Shown here piece after piece: positions 48,365 to 57,337 of a stretch of DNA of 64,000 bases. The DNA is from CAZHLD01 sp964533185 (GTDB lineage Bacteria > Acidobacteriota > Terriglobia > Acidiferrales > UBA7541). The notes beneath the pieces are model-generated. The model did no database searches. It saw only the letters and a program-made list of their open reading frames with translations, and was not told the origin of the DNA. Position 1 is the stretch's first letter, and each line of letters begins with the position of its first letter. The stretch covers positions 32,327 to 96,326 of the forward strand of contig CAZHLD010000004.1 of assembly GCA_964533185.1 (NCBI GenBank), read 5' to 3'. The position numbers and the translations under genes were made by a program.

Positions 48365-49720
48365 TCAAGCTTCCGCCGGCGAAATCCCCAGCGTCTTCAT
48401 CTTCCGGTACAAGTGTGACCGTTCCAGACCCAGCGCAACTGCCGTCCGCGTCATGTTCCACTGGTTTTCTTCCAGCTTCCGCAAAATAAACTCCCGCTCG
48501 TAGGCCTCCCGCGCCTCGTGCAGTGTGTTGTAGAACTGCTGCGGACTGCGCGCCACCCCGCGAAACAGTTCCGGTGGCAGGTGGTGCGGCTCGATCTTCT
48601 GCTGCGGGCAGACAATCACCAGCCGCTCGATCAGGTTCTTCAGCTCGCGGACGTTCCCCGGCCACGGGTAGCGCAGCAGCACAACCATCGCCCCGTCGCT
48701 CAGCTCTTTCGACTTCCGACCGTACGCCGCGCTGAACTCCGCCAGAAAATGCCGCGCCAGAATCGGTATGTCCTCCTGCCGCTCCCGCAGCGCCGGCACG
48801 TAGAAGGGAATCACGTTCAGCCGATAAAACAGGTCTTCGCGGAACGCCCCGCGCGCAATCTCCTCCTCGAGCTTCTTATTCGTCGCCGCAATCACGCGCA
48901 CGTCCACCGTCACCGCCTGGTTCGACCCTACCGGCTCGAACCTCTGCTCCTCCAGCACGCGCAGCACCTTCGACTGCGTCTTCAGGCTCATGTCTCCCAC
49001 TTCGTCGAGGAACAGCGTGCCCCCGTCGCACTTCTGAAACTTCCCCACCTTGTCTTCGCTGGCCCCGGTGAAGCTCCCCTTCAGGTGCCCGAACAGCTCC
49101 GACTCAATCAGCTCCTCCGGGATCGCCGCGCAGTTCACTTCCACAAACGGCCGATCCCGCCGCAGGCTCGCCGCGTGCAGGGCCCGTGCCGCCAGTTCTT
49201 TGCCCGTCCCGCTCTCGCCGTAGATTAGTACGCGCCCGTTCGTCGGAGCCGTCAGCGCAATCTGCTGCCGCAGTGCCTTCATCGGGATGCTCTCCCCGAC
49301 AATCTGGTACCTCTGTCCCAGCTCCGCCCGCAGCCGCCGGTTTTCTTCCTCGAGTCGCATGTACTCGATCGCCTTCTTCACCGTGCGGACCGTCTTCTCC
49401 AGCGACAGCGGCTTTTCCACAAAATCAAACGCGCCCAGCTTGGTTGCGCGCACTGCCGTCTCGATGTTCCCGTGACCCGAGATCATCACCACCATCGTTC
49501 CCGGCGCTGCCTCGCGCAACCGCCCCAGCGTCTCGAGGCCGTCGATCCCCGGCAGCCATACGTCCAGCAACACCACGTCGTATGGCGCTCGCCCCACCGA
49601 CTCCAGACACTCTTCTCCCGTCGCTACCGTCTCCACGCGGTAGCCTTCCTCTCGCAGGATCGCTCCCAGCGACTGCCGTATCCCGCTCTCGTCATCCACA
49701 ATCAATACCGTCTGCGCCAT
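48365..49720 (-). CDS. NtrC-family sigma-54 response regulator (NtrX-like)
   Basis: 451 residues: receiver domain with phospho-acceptor Asp53 (LLDVWLPG), AAA+ domain with GESGTGKE near 167 and the sigma-54 contact loop GSFTGA (usual GAFTGA) near 220, and a Fis-type helix-turn-helix at the end (NMTRTAVALGLERSHLYRKMKTLG). It activates sigma-54 promoters. Downstream of the sensor kinase on the same strand, the usual NtrY-NtrX pairing. Confidence 0.93.
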   Translation of the reverse strand: MAQTVLIVDDESGIRQSLGAILREEGYRVETVATGEECLESVGRAPYDVVLLDVWLPGIDGLETLGRLREAAPGTMVVMISGHGNIETAVRATKLGAFDFVEKPLSLEKTVRTVKKAIEYMRLEEENRRLRAELGQRYQIVGESIPMKALRQQIALTAPTNGRVLIYGESGTGKELAARALHAASLRRDRPFVEVNCAAIPEELIESELFGHLKGSFTGASEDKVGKFQKCDGGTLFLDEVGDMSLKTQSKVLRVLEEQRFEPVGSNQAVTVDVRVIAATNKKLEEEIARGAFREDLFYRLNVIPFYVPALRERQEDIPILARHFLAEFSAAYGRKSKELSDGAMVVLLRYPWPGNVRELKNLIERLVIVCPQQKIEPHHLPPELFRGVARSPQQFYNTLHEAREAYEREFILRKLEENQWNMTRTAVALGLERSHLYRKMKTLGISPAEA

Positions 49721-49735
49721 TCCCTCGTATCCCCG

Positions 49736-49769
<34 letters not shown>

Positions 49770-49842
49770 TCTTCCGCTTCTCTATGTCCTCTCTTTGTAG
49801 CCTCCGTAACCTCTGTGCTGAATCCCTCTCTTCCATTACCAA

Positions 49843-52017
49843 CTAAAACGCCGTCACTTCTGCCACCGGCAACACAATCACAAACCTCGCCCCCACCGGC
49901 ATCCCATCCTCCACGCGGATCGTTCCTCCATGTTCCTCGATAATCCGCGCCGCGATCGCCAACCCCAGCCCCGTCCCGCGCTCCTTGGTCGAAAAGTGCG
50001 GCAGGAAAAGTTTGTCTTTGTCCTCCGGCGAAATCCCGTGCCCACTGTCGGCCACACTGATCTCGACCGTCTCTCCATCCGCGCTCGCCCGCGTCTCGAT
50101 GCGTATCTCCCGCGCCTTCGACCCTTCGAGCGCCTCCGCCGCGTTGTCAATCAGGTTCACCACCACGCGCCGCAGCAGCTCCGGGTCCGCCTTGATCGCC
50201 GGGATCGACGCCGCCAGCTCCGTCCGCACGTTAATCCCGTCCAGCCGCCCGCCAAACAACTCGAGGGCGCTCGCGACAATCGCGTTCGCGTCCGCCGGCA
50301 CCAGCCGCGCCGTCGGGAAGCGCGCAAACTGCGAGAACTCGTCCACCAGCGTCTCCAGCGCCGCCACTTCGCGCTGGATCAGCACCGCGCACTCGCTCAC
50401 CAGTGTCGAAAGCTCAGGTGACACAGGCACTCCTGCCTGTCCCTCAGGTTTTGCCCTCTCGATGTGCCGCATCAGTCTCTGCGCCGAAAGCTGGATGGGC
50501 GTCAGCGGGTTCTTGATTTCGTGCGCAATCCGCTGCGCTATTTCCTGCCACGCGCTGGCCTTCTGCGCGCGCAGCAGTTCGGTCAGGTCGTCCAGCACCA
50601 CCACGAAGCCCGGGTTCGACCGCCTCGGCCCCAGCGACGATACCGTCACCGCCGCGTGCACCACCCGCCCGCCCGGCGCAATTTCCAGCGCCTTTGACGC
50701 TGCGCCCAGCCGCAGCGACTTCCTCATCAGTTGCTGCACCCCGTGCGCCGCCTCTTCGCCCAGCAGCTCCGGGAGCGCCCGCGCTTCCCGCGCCTTCTCG
50801 CCCAGGATTTTTATTGCCGCCGGGTTCAGCCGGATCACGCCGCCCTCTTCGTCGAGCGAAATAACTCCCGTCGGGATGTTTTCCAGCACCGCTTCCATCA
50901 GTTTTCGCCGACGCTCCAGCTCCTGCACCGCCAGTTGCAGGTTCCGCGTGAACTCATCAATCTGACGCCGGCTGTCTCCGAGCTGCTCGGTCATCTGGTT
51001 GAACGACCTCACCAGCGCGCCTAGCTCGTCCTGCGCGTGCACGTCCACGCGGTGGCCGAAGTCGCCCGCGCTCACTCGCTTCGTCCCCTCCGAGAGCGCC
51101 TCAATCGGCACCGTCACCTGTTTTGAAAGGAACAGCGCAAACCACATCGCCGCAAACAGCAGCAGCACCGTGAACAGCAGCAGGTACAGCAGCATCTGTG
51201 CCTTGTACGCCCGGTACTGCTGCTTCTGCGCCTCATAGGCCGCTACCTCTCTCTCGATTTGCGTGTGTCGCTCAAGAAAGCCTTGAGGTGCCCGCCGACC
51301 GACCAAGAGGTATCCATCCTGGTAGGTTGTGCGCGCCGCGAGCAGATACACATCCCCCTTGCTCCATACTTCCACGCCACTGGGAAGAACTCGTTCGAAC
51401 CGCAGGGTTCCTTCACTCGGTAGGTCGCTGACGAGGGACCGTGTCCTGTTGGCTGAGTCAACAGACCACATCGCCTCCGCTCCGAACTCGATCAGTTGCA
51501 TTACACACTTGAAGCCGCAACGACCTACGGCCGGTGGTGGGTCTTCGATAAGCAGCCGAGCGCGCTGGGCCAACCCTCCGAGGCGTTCGTGTTCTGCCTT
51601 GCCCAATCCACTCAGCACTTCTGCGCTTGCCTGGGTCGCCACCTCCAGCGGTCTCGGAAACCACCGCGCCAGGCTTCGGTTCAGCAGCCCATAGCTGATC
51701 ACAAACATGAAAACCACCGGCAACAGCGAAATCGCCATCGCCCCCAGCACCATCTTTACCTTGAACCGCGAGCCCAGCTTGTCCGCCCGCCGCTCCAGCC
51801 ACAGCCGCAGTGCCGTCCGCGCGAGGATCAGCCCGAAGACCAGCAGCGCCGCCACGATAAACGTGGACACGGCATAGAGCACCAGCATCTGCGTCCACTG
51901 CTGCGGCTCAAACGGCAGGCTCAGCGACCCCAGCGTCACCACCGCCGACAGCAGCAGCGCGATCAGCAGCCCGCCAACTCCCAGCCAGACCCGGTTTTTT
52001 CTTTCCCGTGGGCTCAT
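49843..52017 (-). CDS. NtrY-like sensor histidine kinase (HAMP-PAS-HisKA-HATPase)
   Basis: 724 residues: membrane segments at about 13-33, 43-65 and 93-112 and again near 290, HAMP domain near 305-360, PAS near 390-480, H-box IAHEIKNPLTPIQLSAQRL near 510 with the phospho-acceptor His, and ATP-binding domain with the N and G boxes (NLIDNAAEAL, GTGLGLAIA). Likely partner of the NtrX-like regulator. An ACAGGCACTCCTGCCTGT palindrome (50423-50440) is inserted in-frame between the H-box and the ATP-binding domain. Stop overlaps the upstream gene as ATGA. Confidence 0.9.
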   Translation of the reverse strand: MSPRERKNRVWLGVGGLLIALLLSAVVTLGSLSLPFEPQQWTQMLVLYAVSTFIVAALLVFGLILARTALRLWLERRADKLGSRFKVKMVLGAMAISLLPVVFMFVISYGLLNRSLARWFPRPLEVATQASAEVLSGLGKAEHERLGGLAQRARLLIEDPPPAVGRCGFKCVMQLIEFGAEAMWSVDSANRTRSLVSDLPSEGTLRFERVLPSGVEVWSKGDVYLLAARTTYQDGYLLVGRRAPQGFLERHTQIEREVAAYEAQKQQYRAYKAQMLLYLLLFTVLLLFAAMWFALFLSKQVTVPIEALSEGTKRVSAGDFGHRVDVHAQDELGALVRSFNQMTEQLGDSRRQIDEFTRNLQLAVQELERRRKLMEAVLENIPTGVISLDEEGGVIRLNPAAIKILGEKAREARALPELLGEEAAHGVQQLMRKSLRLGAASKALEIAPGGRVVHAAVTVSSLGPRRSNPGFVVVLDDLTELLRAQKASAWQEIAQRIAHEIKNPLTPIQLSAQRLMRHIERAKPEGQAGVPVSPELSTLVSECAVLIQREVAALETLVDEFSQFARFPTARLVPADANAIVASALELFGGRLDGINVRTELAASIPAIKADPELLRRVVVNLIDNAAEALEGSKAREIRIETRASADGETVEISVADSGHGISPEDKDKLFLPHFSTKERGTGLGLAIAARIIEEHGGTIRVEDGMPVGARFVIVLPVAEVTAF

Positions 52018-52781
52018 CGCCCCGCCTCCAACGCCCGCCGCTGCGCGTCACTCAAAAACTCACCCAGCGGGCACTCCCCGCACTTCGGCGCTCTCCTCCG
52101 GCACCAATTCTTCCCGACGTTCACAATCAATGCGTGATGCTCATTCCACAACCTCACCTCCCGCGGCAGGTTCTTCTCAAAGAGCGCACGCACCTCTTCA
52201 TATCCCGCCTTCTCGCTCGCCAATCCGTGCCGCGCCAGTATCCTCTTCGTGTACGCATCCACCACAAACACTGCCCGCCCGCCCGCGTATAGCAAAATCG
52301 AGTCCGCCGTCTCCGGCCCAATCCCGTGCACCCTGAGCAGCTTCTCCCGCAGCTCTTCGGTCGGCGTTCGGAACATCCTCGCGAGCGATCCGCCGTACCC
52401 CTGCCTCAGAAACCGAACAAACGCTTTCAGCTTTTTCGCCTTTTGCCGGAAGTATCCCGACGGCCGCACCAGCCGTGCCAGCTTCGCCTGCGGTACTCGC
52501 TCGATTGCCCGCGGCGTCAGCAGCCGCTCGCGCCTCAAGTTCGTGATTGCCCGCTCGACGTTCCCCCACGCTGTGTTCTGCGTCAGGATCGCTCCGACAA
52601 TTACCTCAAACGCCGTCCGCGCCGGCCACCACCGCATCGGCCCCAGCCGTTCGGCCATCGCCTCGTAAAACAGCAGCAGCGGCTCCCCGACTGGCCCCGT
52701 CTTCAGCGAGGCAGGGAACTGCCCTCGCTCCGCTTTCGCCTCGGGCACGTCCGCGACGCCCACCGCGCTCACTTCAACCAT
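52014..52781 (-). CDS. Endonuclease III-like HhH-GPD DNA glycosylase
   Basis: 255 residues from ATG 52781 (GGGGAG about 11 bases upstream; GTG 52814 is the alternative). Helix-hairpin-helix LLRVHGIGPETADSILLY near 155 and VVDAYTKRIL with the catalytic Asp are clear. Two departures from Nth: the HhH Lys is Glu, and the iron-sulfur ligands read C-x6-C-x2-C-x5-Leu, so the fourth Cys is missing. Probably a base-excision glycosylase of a divergent subgroup. It overlaps the NtrY-like gene. Confidence 0.82.
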   Translation of the reverse strand: MVEVSAVGVADVPEAKAERGQFPASLKTGPVGEPLLLFYEAMAERLGPMRWWPARTAFEVIVGAILTQNTAWGNVERAITNLRRERLLTPRAIERVPQAKLARLVRPSGYFRQKAKKLKAFVRFLRQGYGGSLARMFRTPTEELREKLLRVHGIGPETADSILLYAGGRAVFVVDAYTKRILARHGLASEKAGYEEVRALFEKNLPREVRLWNEHHALIVNVGKNWCRRRAPKCGECPLGEFLSDAQRRALEAGR

Positions 52782-53086
52782 AGAAGCCGTTCTCCCCGCT
52801 CGCCACTTCTTCACCAGCCGCTCGCCACTCGTCTCCAGCCAATTCTTTCAGACGATAGCGGCCACCTGCACCCAAGTCAAGCCGCCCACTCCGTGCATCT
52901 CCCTCAATCCGCCCGACTTCTCTCCCTCCTACACTCTCGCCACACTCGTGTTGCGCGCACGCCACACCCCTGTCCTTTCGAACAGGTATTGCCCGATTCA
53001 AAACGGCTGTCCCAATTGGCAGGCTGGTCGCCCTGTCCCATCTGTTAGCGTTAGCGTGGAGAGGGGTGCGCCCTCCGGAGTACCAG
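52782..53086. other. Intergenic region upstream of pilB
   Basis: No gene. A weak sigma-54-like site TGGCAG-N5-TCGC lies at 53018-53032 but departs from the -12 consensus and is not called. CGGAG at 53075 is the pilB ribosome binding site. Confidence 0.4.
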
Positions 53087-54805
53087 ATGTCCGTTCGTCT
53101 CGGTGAGATTCTCATCAAAGAGAACCTCATCACGCCAGAACAACTCAAGCAGGCCCTCGACTACCAGAAGCAGCATGGTGGCCGCCTGGGTACCTGTATG
53201 ATGAAAATGGGTTTCATCTCCGACGACGAAATCACCGCCGTCCTCTCCCGCCAGTACGGCGTTCCCTCCATCAACCTCAAGTATTACGAGGTGGATGCCA
53301 GCGTCATCAAGCTGATCCCGCAGGACACCGCCATCCGCTATCAGATTGTTCCGCTCTCCCGCGTCGGCTCCACGCTCACCATCGCGATGACCGATCCCAC
53401 CAACGTCTTCGCCATGGACGACATCAAGTTCATGACCGGCTTCAACGTTGAGCCGGTCGTCGCCTCCGAATCTGCCATCACCGAGGCCATCCACAAGTTC
53501 TACGGCGAAGCCGAAAGCGTCGAAGAGCTCAGCAGGGTCATGAAGGACCTCGCGGCCGACGACGCCGCTGAAATGGAACTCGCCGCCGAAGAACAAGAAA
53601 TGGACCTTGCCACGCTCGAAAAGGCTGCCGAGGAAGCCCCCATCATCAAGCTCGTCAACCTCTTCCTCACCGACGCCGTCAAGCGCGGCGCCAGCGACAT
53701 CCACATCGAGCCATACGAAAAAGAGCTTCGCGTCCGCTTCCGCATTGACGGCATTCTCCAGTCCGTCATATCTCCTCCGCTCAAGCTGAAAGACGCCATC
53801 ATCAGTCGCATCAAAATCATGTCCAAGCTTGACATCTCCGAGAAACGGCTCCCGCAGGACGGCCGCATCATGATCAAGTACCGCAAGGACGGCAAACGCA
53901 AGGAGCTCGACTTCCGCGTCTCCACCGTCCCTACTCTCTTCGGCGAAAAGATCGTGATGCGCCTCCTCGACAAGGAAAACCTCCGCCTGGACATGACCAA
54001 GCTCGGCTTCGAGCAGGAGTCTCTCACCAAGTTCGAGCGCGCCATCCTTCGCCCCTACGGCATGGTCCTCGTCACCGGCCCCACCGGCTCGGGCAAGACC
54101 AACACCCTGTATTCCTCGGTCGCCCGCCTCAATACCTCCGAGACCAACATCATGACCGCCGAGGACCCGGTCGAGTTTCAGCTCCCGGGCATCAATCAGG
54201 TCCAGATGAAGGACCAGATCGGTCTCAACTTCGCCGCTGCCCTCCGCGCCTTTCTGCGCCAGGACCCCAACATCATCCTTGTCGGCGAGATCCGTGACTT
54301 CGAGACCGCAGAGATCGCCGTCAAGGCTGCCCTCACCGGCCACCTCGTTCTCTCCACTCTGCACACCAACGACGCACCCGCCACCATCAGCCGCCTGATG
54401 AACATGGGCATCGAACCCTTCCTCGTCGCCACTTCGGTCAATCTCATCTGCGCCCAGCGGCTGGTCCGCCGCGTGTGCTCCAATTGCAAGGAGCCTCTGG
54501 CCATTCCCGAGCAGGCCCTGCTCGACGCCGGCTACTCTCCCGAAGAAGTCAAATCCACCACCATCTACCACGGCAAGGGCTGTAGCACCTGCAACAAGAA
54601 CGGCTATAGAGGCCGGGTCGGCCTCTACGAAGTCATGGAGATCAATGACGAGCTGCGTGAGCTCATCCTCGTCGGCGCTTCCGCGCTCGAGCTCAAAAAG
54701 AAGGCTCTCGAACTGGGCATGATCACCTTGCGCCGCAGCGGCCTCATCAAAGTCGCCGCCGGCCTCACGACTCTCGAAGAAGTGCTCCGCGAAACGGTTC
54801 TTTAA
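53087..54805 (+). CDS. pilB: Type IV pilus assembly ATPase PilB
   Basis: 572 residues. N-terminal MshEN-type domain (RLGEILIKENLITPEQLKQAL), Walker A GPTGSGKTNTL near 330, Asp box, Walker B GEIRDFETAEIA and the His box STLHTND, then a zinc-binding CSNC...CSTC pair near 470-510. It powers pilus extension at the inner membrane. ATG 53087 follows CGGAG. The next gene is pilT, the retraction motor. Confidence 0.96.
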   Translation: MSVRLGEILIKENLITPEQLKQALDYQKQHGGRLGTCMMKMGFISDDEITAVLSRQYGVPSINLKYYEVDASVIKLIPQDTAIRYQIVPLSRVGSTLTIAMTDPTNVFAMDDIKFMTGFNVEPVVASESAITEAIHKFYGEAESVEELSRVMKDLAADDAAEMELAAEEQEMDLATLEKAAEEAPIIKLVNLFLTDAVKRGASDIHIEPYEKELRVRFRIDGILQSVISPPLKLKDAIISRIKIMSKLDISEKRLPQDGRIMIKYRKDGKRKELDFRVSTVPTLFGEKIVMRLLDKENLRLDMTKLGFEQESLTKFERAILRPYGMVLVTGPTGSGKTNTLYSSVARLNTSETNIMTAEDPVEFQLPGINQVQMKDQIGLNFAAALRAFLRQDPNIILVGEIRDFETAEIAVKAALTGHLVLSTLHTNDAPATISRLMNMGIEPFLVATSVNLICAQRLVRRVCSNCKEPLAIPEQALLDAGYSPEEVKSTTIYHGKGCSTCNKNGYRGRVGLYEVMEINDELRELILVGASALELKKKALELGMITLRRSGLIKVAAGLTTLEEVLRETVL

Positions 54806-54818
54806 GGAGAGTGGCACC

Positions 54819-55934
54819 ATGGCTGGTATCACATTGAGCGAAATGCTGAAGAAGATGATCGAGATCGGCGGGAGCGACCTCCATCTCTCCACCAACAGTG
54901 CCCCTCGCGTCCGCGTCCACGGCAAGCTCCGCCCGCTTGATCTGCCTCCGCTGAACGCCGCGGACACCAAGTCCCTCGCCTACAGCGTCCTCACCGACGC
55001 CCAGAAGCACCGCTTCGAGGAAACTCTTGAGCTCGACTTTTCCTTTGGCCTTAAAAGTCTGGCCCGCTTTCGCGGCAATCTCTTCCATCAGCGCGGCGCC
55101 GTAGGTGCCGTCTTCCGCACCATTCCCTGGGAGATCAAGGGCTTCGACGCTCTCGGCCTTCCGCAGGTTGTCAAGGCGCTTTGCGATAAGCCCCGCGGCC
55201 TCGTGCTCGTCACCGGCCCCACCGGTTCCGGCAAGTCCACCACGCTCGCCGCCATGCTCGACAAGATCAATAGCGAACGCGAAGAGCACATGATCACCAT
55301 CGAAGACCCCATCGAGTTCCTCCACAACCACAAAAAGTGCCTGGTCAACCAGCGCGAAGTCCACTCGGATACACACTCGTTCACCAATTCTCTGCGCGCT
55401 GCCCTTCGCGAAGACCCCGACGTGGTCCTCATCGGCGAAATGCGCGACCTCGAAACCATCGAGTCCGCCCTGCGCATCGCCGAGACCGGCCACCTCACCT
55501 TCGCCACTCTTCACACCAACTCCGCCGTCTCCACCGTCAACCGCGTCGTGGACGTCTTCCCCGCCCACCAGCAGCCGCAGATCCGCGCCCAGCTCTCCAT
55601 GGTGCTCGAAGGCATTCTTTGCCAGGCCTTGCTGCCTCGCTCCGATGGTCGCGGCCGCATCATGGTCATGGAGGTTCTGATTCCCAACGCGGCCATTCGC
55701 AACCTCATCCGCGAGGACAAGATCCATCAGATCTATTCCGCCATGCAGACGGGCACCGGCCAGACCGGCATGCAGACCTTCAACCAGTCTCTGGCCAACG
55801 CCTATCAAAGCAAGCAGATTACTCTCGAGATGGCTCTCTCCCGTTCTTCCAACGCGGACGAGCTCCAGGACTTGATCAACCGGGGCGTCACCTCGCCGTC
55901 AATGCGTGGCAACGTCCCCGTGGCCCGGCACTAG
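54819..55934 (+). CDS. pilT: Twitching motility ATPase PilT
   Basis: 371 residues with Walker A GPTGSGKSTTL near 133, Asp box, GEMRDLETIESALRIAETGHL (Walker B and AIRNLIRE-like ending, NAAIRNLIREDKIHQI near 290), the PilT signature. It retracts the pilus. AAGGAGAG precedes the ATG; 13 bases after pilB. Confidence 0.97.
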   Translation: MAGITLSEMLKKMIEIGGSDLHLSTNSAPRVRVHGKLRPLDLPPLNAADTKSLAYSVLTDAQKHRFEETLELDFSFGLKSLARFRGNLFHQRGAVGAVFRTIPWEIKGFDALGLPQVVKALCDKPRGLVLVTGPTGSGKSTTLAAMLDKINSEREEHMITIEDPIEFLHNHKKCLVNQREVHSDTHSFTNSLRAALREDPDVVLIGEMRDLETIESALRIAETGHLTFATLHTNSAVSTVNRVVDVFPAHQQPQIRAQLSMVLEGILCQALLPRSDGRGRIMVMEVLIPNAAIRNLIREDKIHQIYSAMQTGTGQTGMQTFNQSLANAYQSKQITLEMALSRSSNADELQDLINRGVTSPSMRGNVPVARH

Positions 55935-55958
55935 AGTTTCAAAGAGGAGGTTACACCC

Positions 55959-57176
55959 ATGCCCGTCTATACCTACCGCGGCACCAATCGCTCCGGCAAT
56001 GCTGTCTCCGGCGAGCAGGTGGCCACCAATAAGACCGAGCTCACCAACCAGCTCCGCCGCCAGCAGATCTCTGTCTCTAAGGTCTCCGAAAAGGGCAAGG
56101 AGTTCTCTCTGCCCAGCTTCGGCAGCGGCGTCAGCGCCAAGGAGCTGGCCATTTTCACCCGCCAGTTCTCGGTGATGATCGATGCCGGTCTCCCGCTGGT
56201 CCAGTGTCTCGAAATCCTTGCCGGCCAGCAGGAGAACAAGACCTTTCAGAAAGTTCTGACGGGCACGCGCTCGGCCGTCGAGGGCGGCTCCACGCTCTCC
56301 GCCTCCATGCGCCAGTTTGAAAAGGTGTTCGATCAGCTCTACGTCAACATGATCGAGGCCGGCGAGACCGGCGGTATTCTCGACACCATTCTCCAGCGTC
56401 TCTCCACCTACATCGAGAAAAACGTCAAGCTGAAGCGCGCCGTCAAGTCCGCCCTCGTTTACCCCGTCTCCGTCTTGCTGGTCGCCGCCGGCGTCATCGT
56501 CCTCTTGCTCTGGCAGGTCGTCCCCATTTTCGGCACCCTGTTCGTCGGTCTGGGCGTCGAGCTTCCTCTGGCCACCCGCACCGTTATCGGCCTCTCCAAC
56601 TTCATCGGCAGCATCTTTGGCTTCCTGATCCTGCTCTTCTTTGTTGGAATGGCTATCGGTCTCAAGGTCTGGTACGGCACCCCCAAGGGCCGCATGGCCA
56701 TTGACACCGCTCTCCTCAAGCTCCCCGTGATCGGTCTCCTGCTTCGCAAGATCGGCGTCGCCCGCTTCACCCGCACCCTGGGCACGCTCATCTCCAGCGG
56801 AGTTCCCATCCTCGAGGGTCTGGACATCACCGCGCGCACCGCCGGCAACGCCGTCATCGAGAAGGCACTCCTTTCCGTTCGCAAGTCTCTCGAAGCCGGC
56901 CGCAACCTCTCCGACCCGTTGAAGGAGACCGAAGTGTTCCCCGGCATGGTCACGCAGATGATTGCCGTGGGCGAGCAGACCGGCGCCATGGACGCCATGC
57001 TCCAGAAGATCGCAGACTTCTACGAAGACGAAGTGGACGCTGCCGTCAAGGACCTGCTCTCTGCCATGGAGCCTGCGATGATCGTCTTCTTGGGCGTCGT
57101 CGTCGGCGGCATCGTCATTTCCATGTACTTGCCGCTGTTCACGCTCATTGGCAAGCTTAGCGGCGGTGGCGGCTAG
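55959..57176 (+). CDS. pilC: Type IV pilus inner-membrane platform protein PilC
   Basis: 405 residues with two repeats of the GspF domain (each near FTRQFSVMIDAGLPLVQCLEIL and FTRTLGTLISSGVPILEGLDI) and three membrane segments (about 170, 222 and 378). It couples PilB and PilT to the pilus base. AGAGGAGG precedes the ATG. Confidence 0.96.
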   Translation: MPVYTYRGTNRSGNAVSGEQVATNKTELTNQLRRQQISVSKVSEKGKEFSLPSFGSGVSAKELAIFTRQFSVMIDAGLPLVQCLEILAGQQENKTFQKVLTGTRSAVEGGSTLSASMRQFEKVFDQLYVNMIEAGETGGILDTILQRLSTYIEKNVKLKRAVKSALVYPVSVLLVAAGVIVLLLWQVVPIFGTLFVGLGVELPLATRTVIGLSNFIGSIFGFLILLFFVGMAIGLKVWYGTPKGRMAIDTALLKLPVIGLLLRKIGVARFTRTLGTLISSGVPILEGLDITARTAGNAVIEKALLSVRKSLEAGRNLSDPLKETEVFPGMVTQMIAVGEQTGAMDAMLQKIADFYEDEVDAAVKDLLSAMEPAMIVFLGVVVGGIVISMYLPLFTLIGKLSGGGG

Positions 57177-57337
57177 CTTGCACCAACGTCATGTCTGCGT
57201 GCCGCTCCCGCCCCGGCGGGAGCGGCGCTCGCACGCTGATCAGTACCTCCGCCTCGCTTGACCCTGTTCTTTTCCGGGTAGCAGAATGATGGGGCTGGGG
57301 TCGTTCCGCGGAAGGGCTCCCGCGCATTAGGTTCCGC

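Noticed and set aside
53018..53032. Sigma-54-like site upstream of pilB (TGGCAG-N5-TCGC)
   Set aside because: The -12 element has TCGC rather than TTGC, so it is too weak to call.
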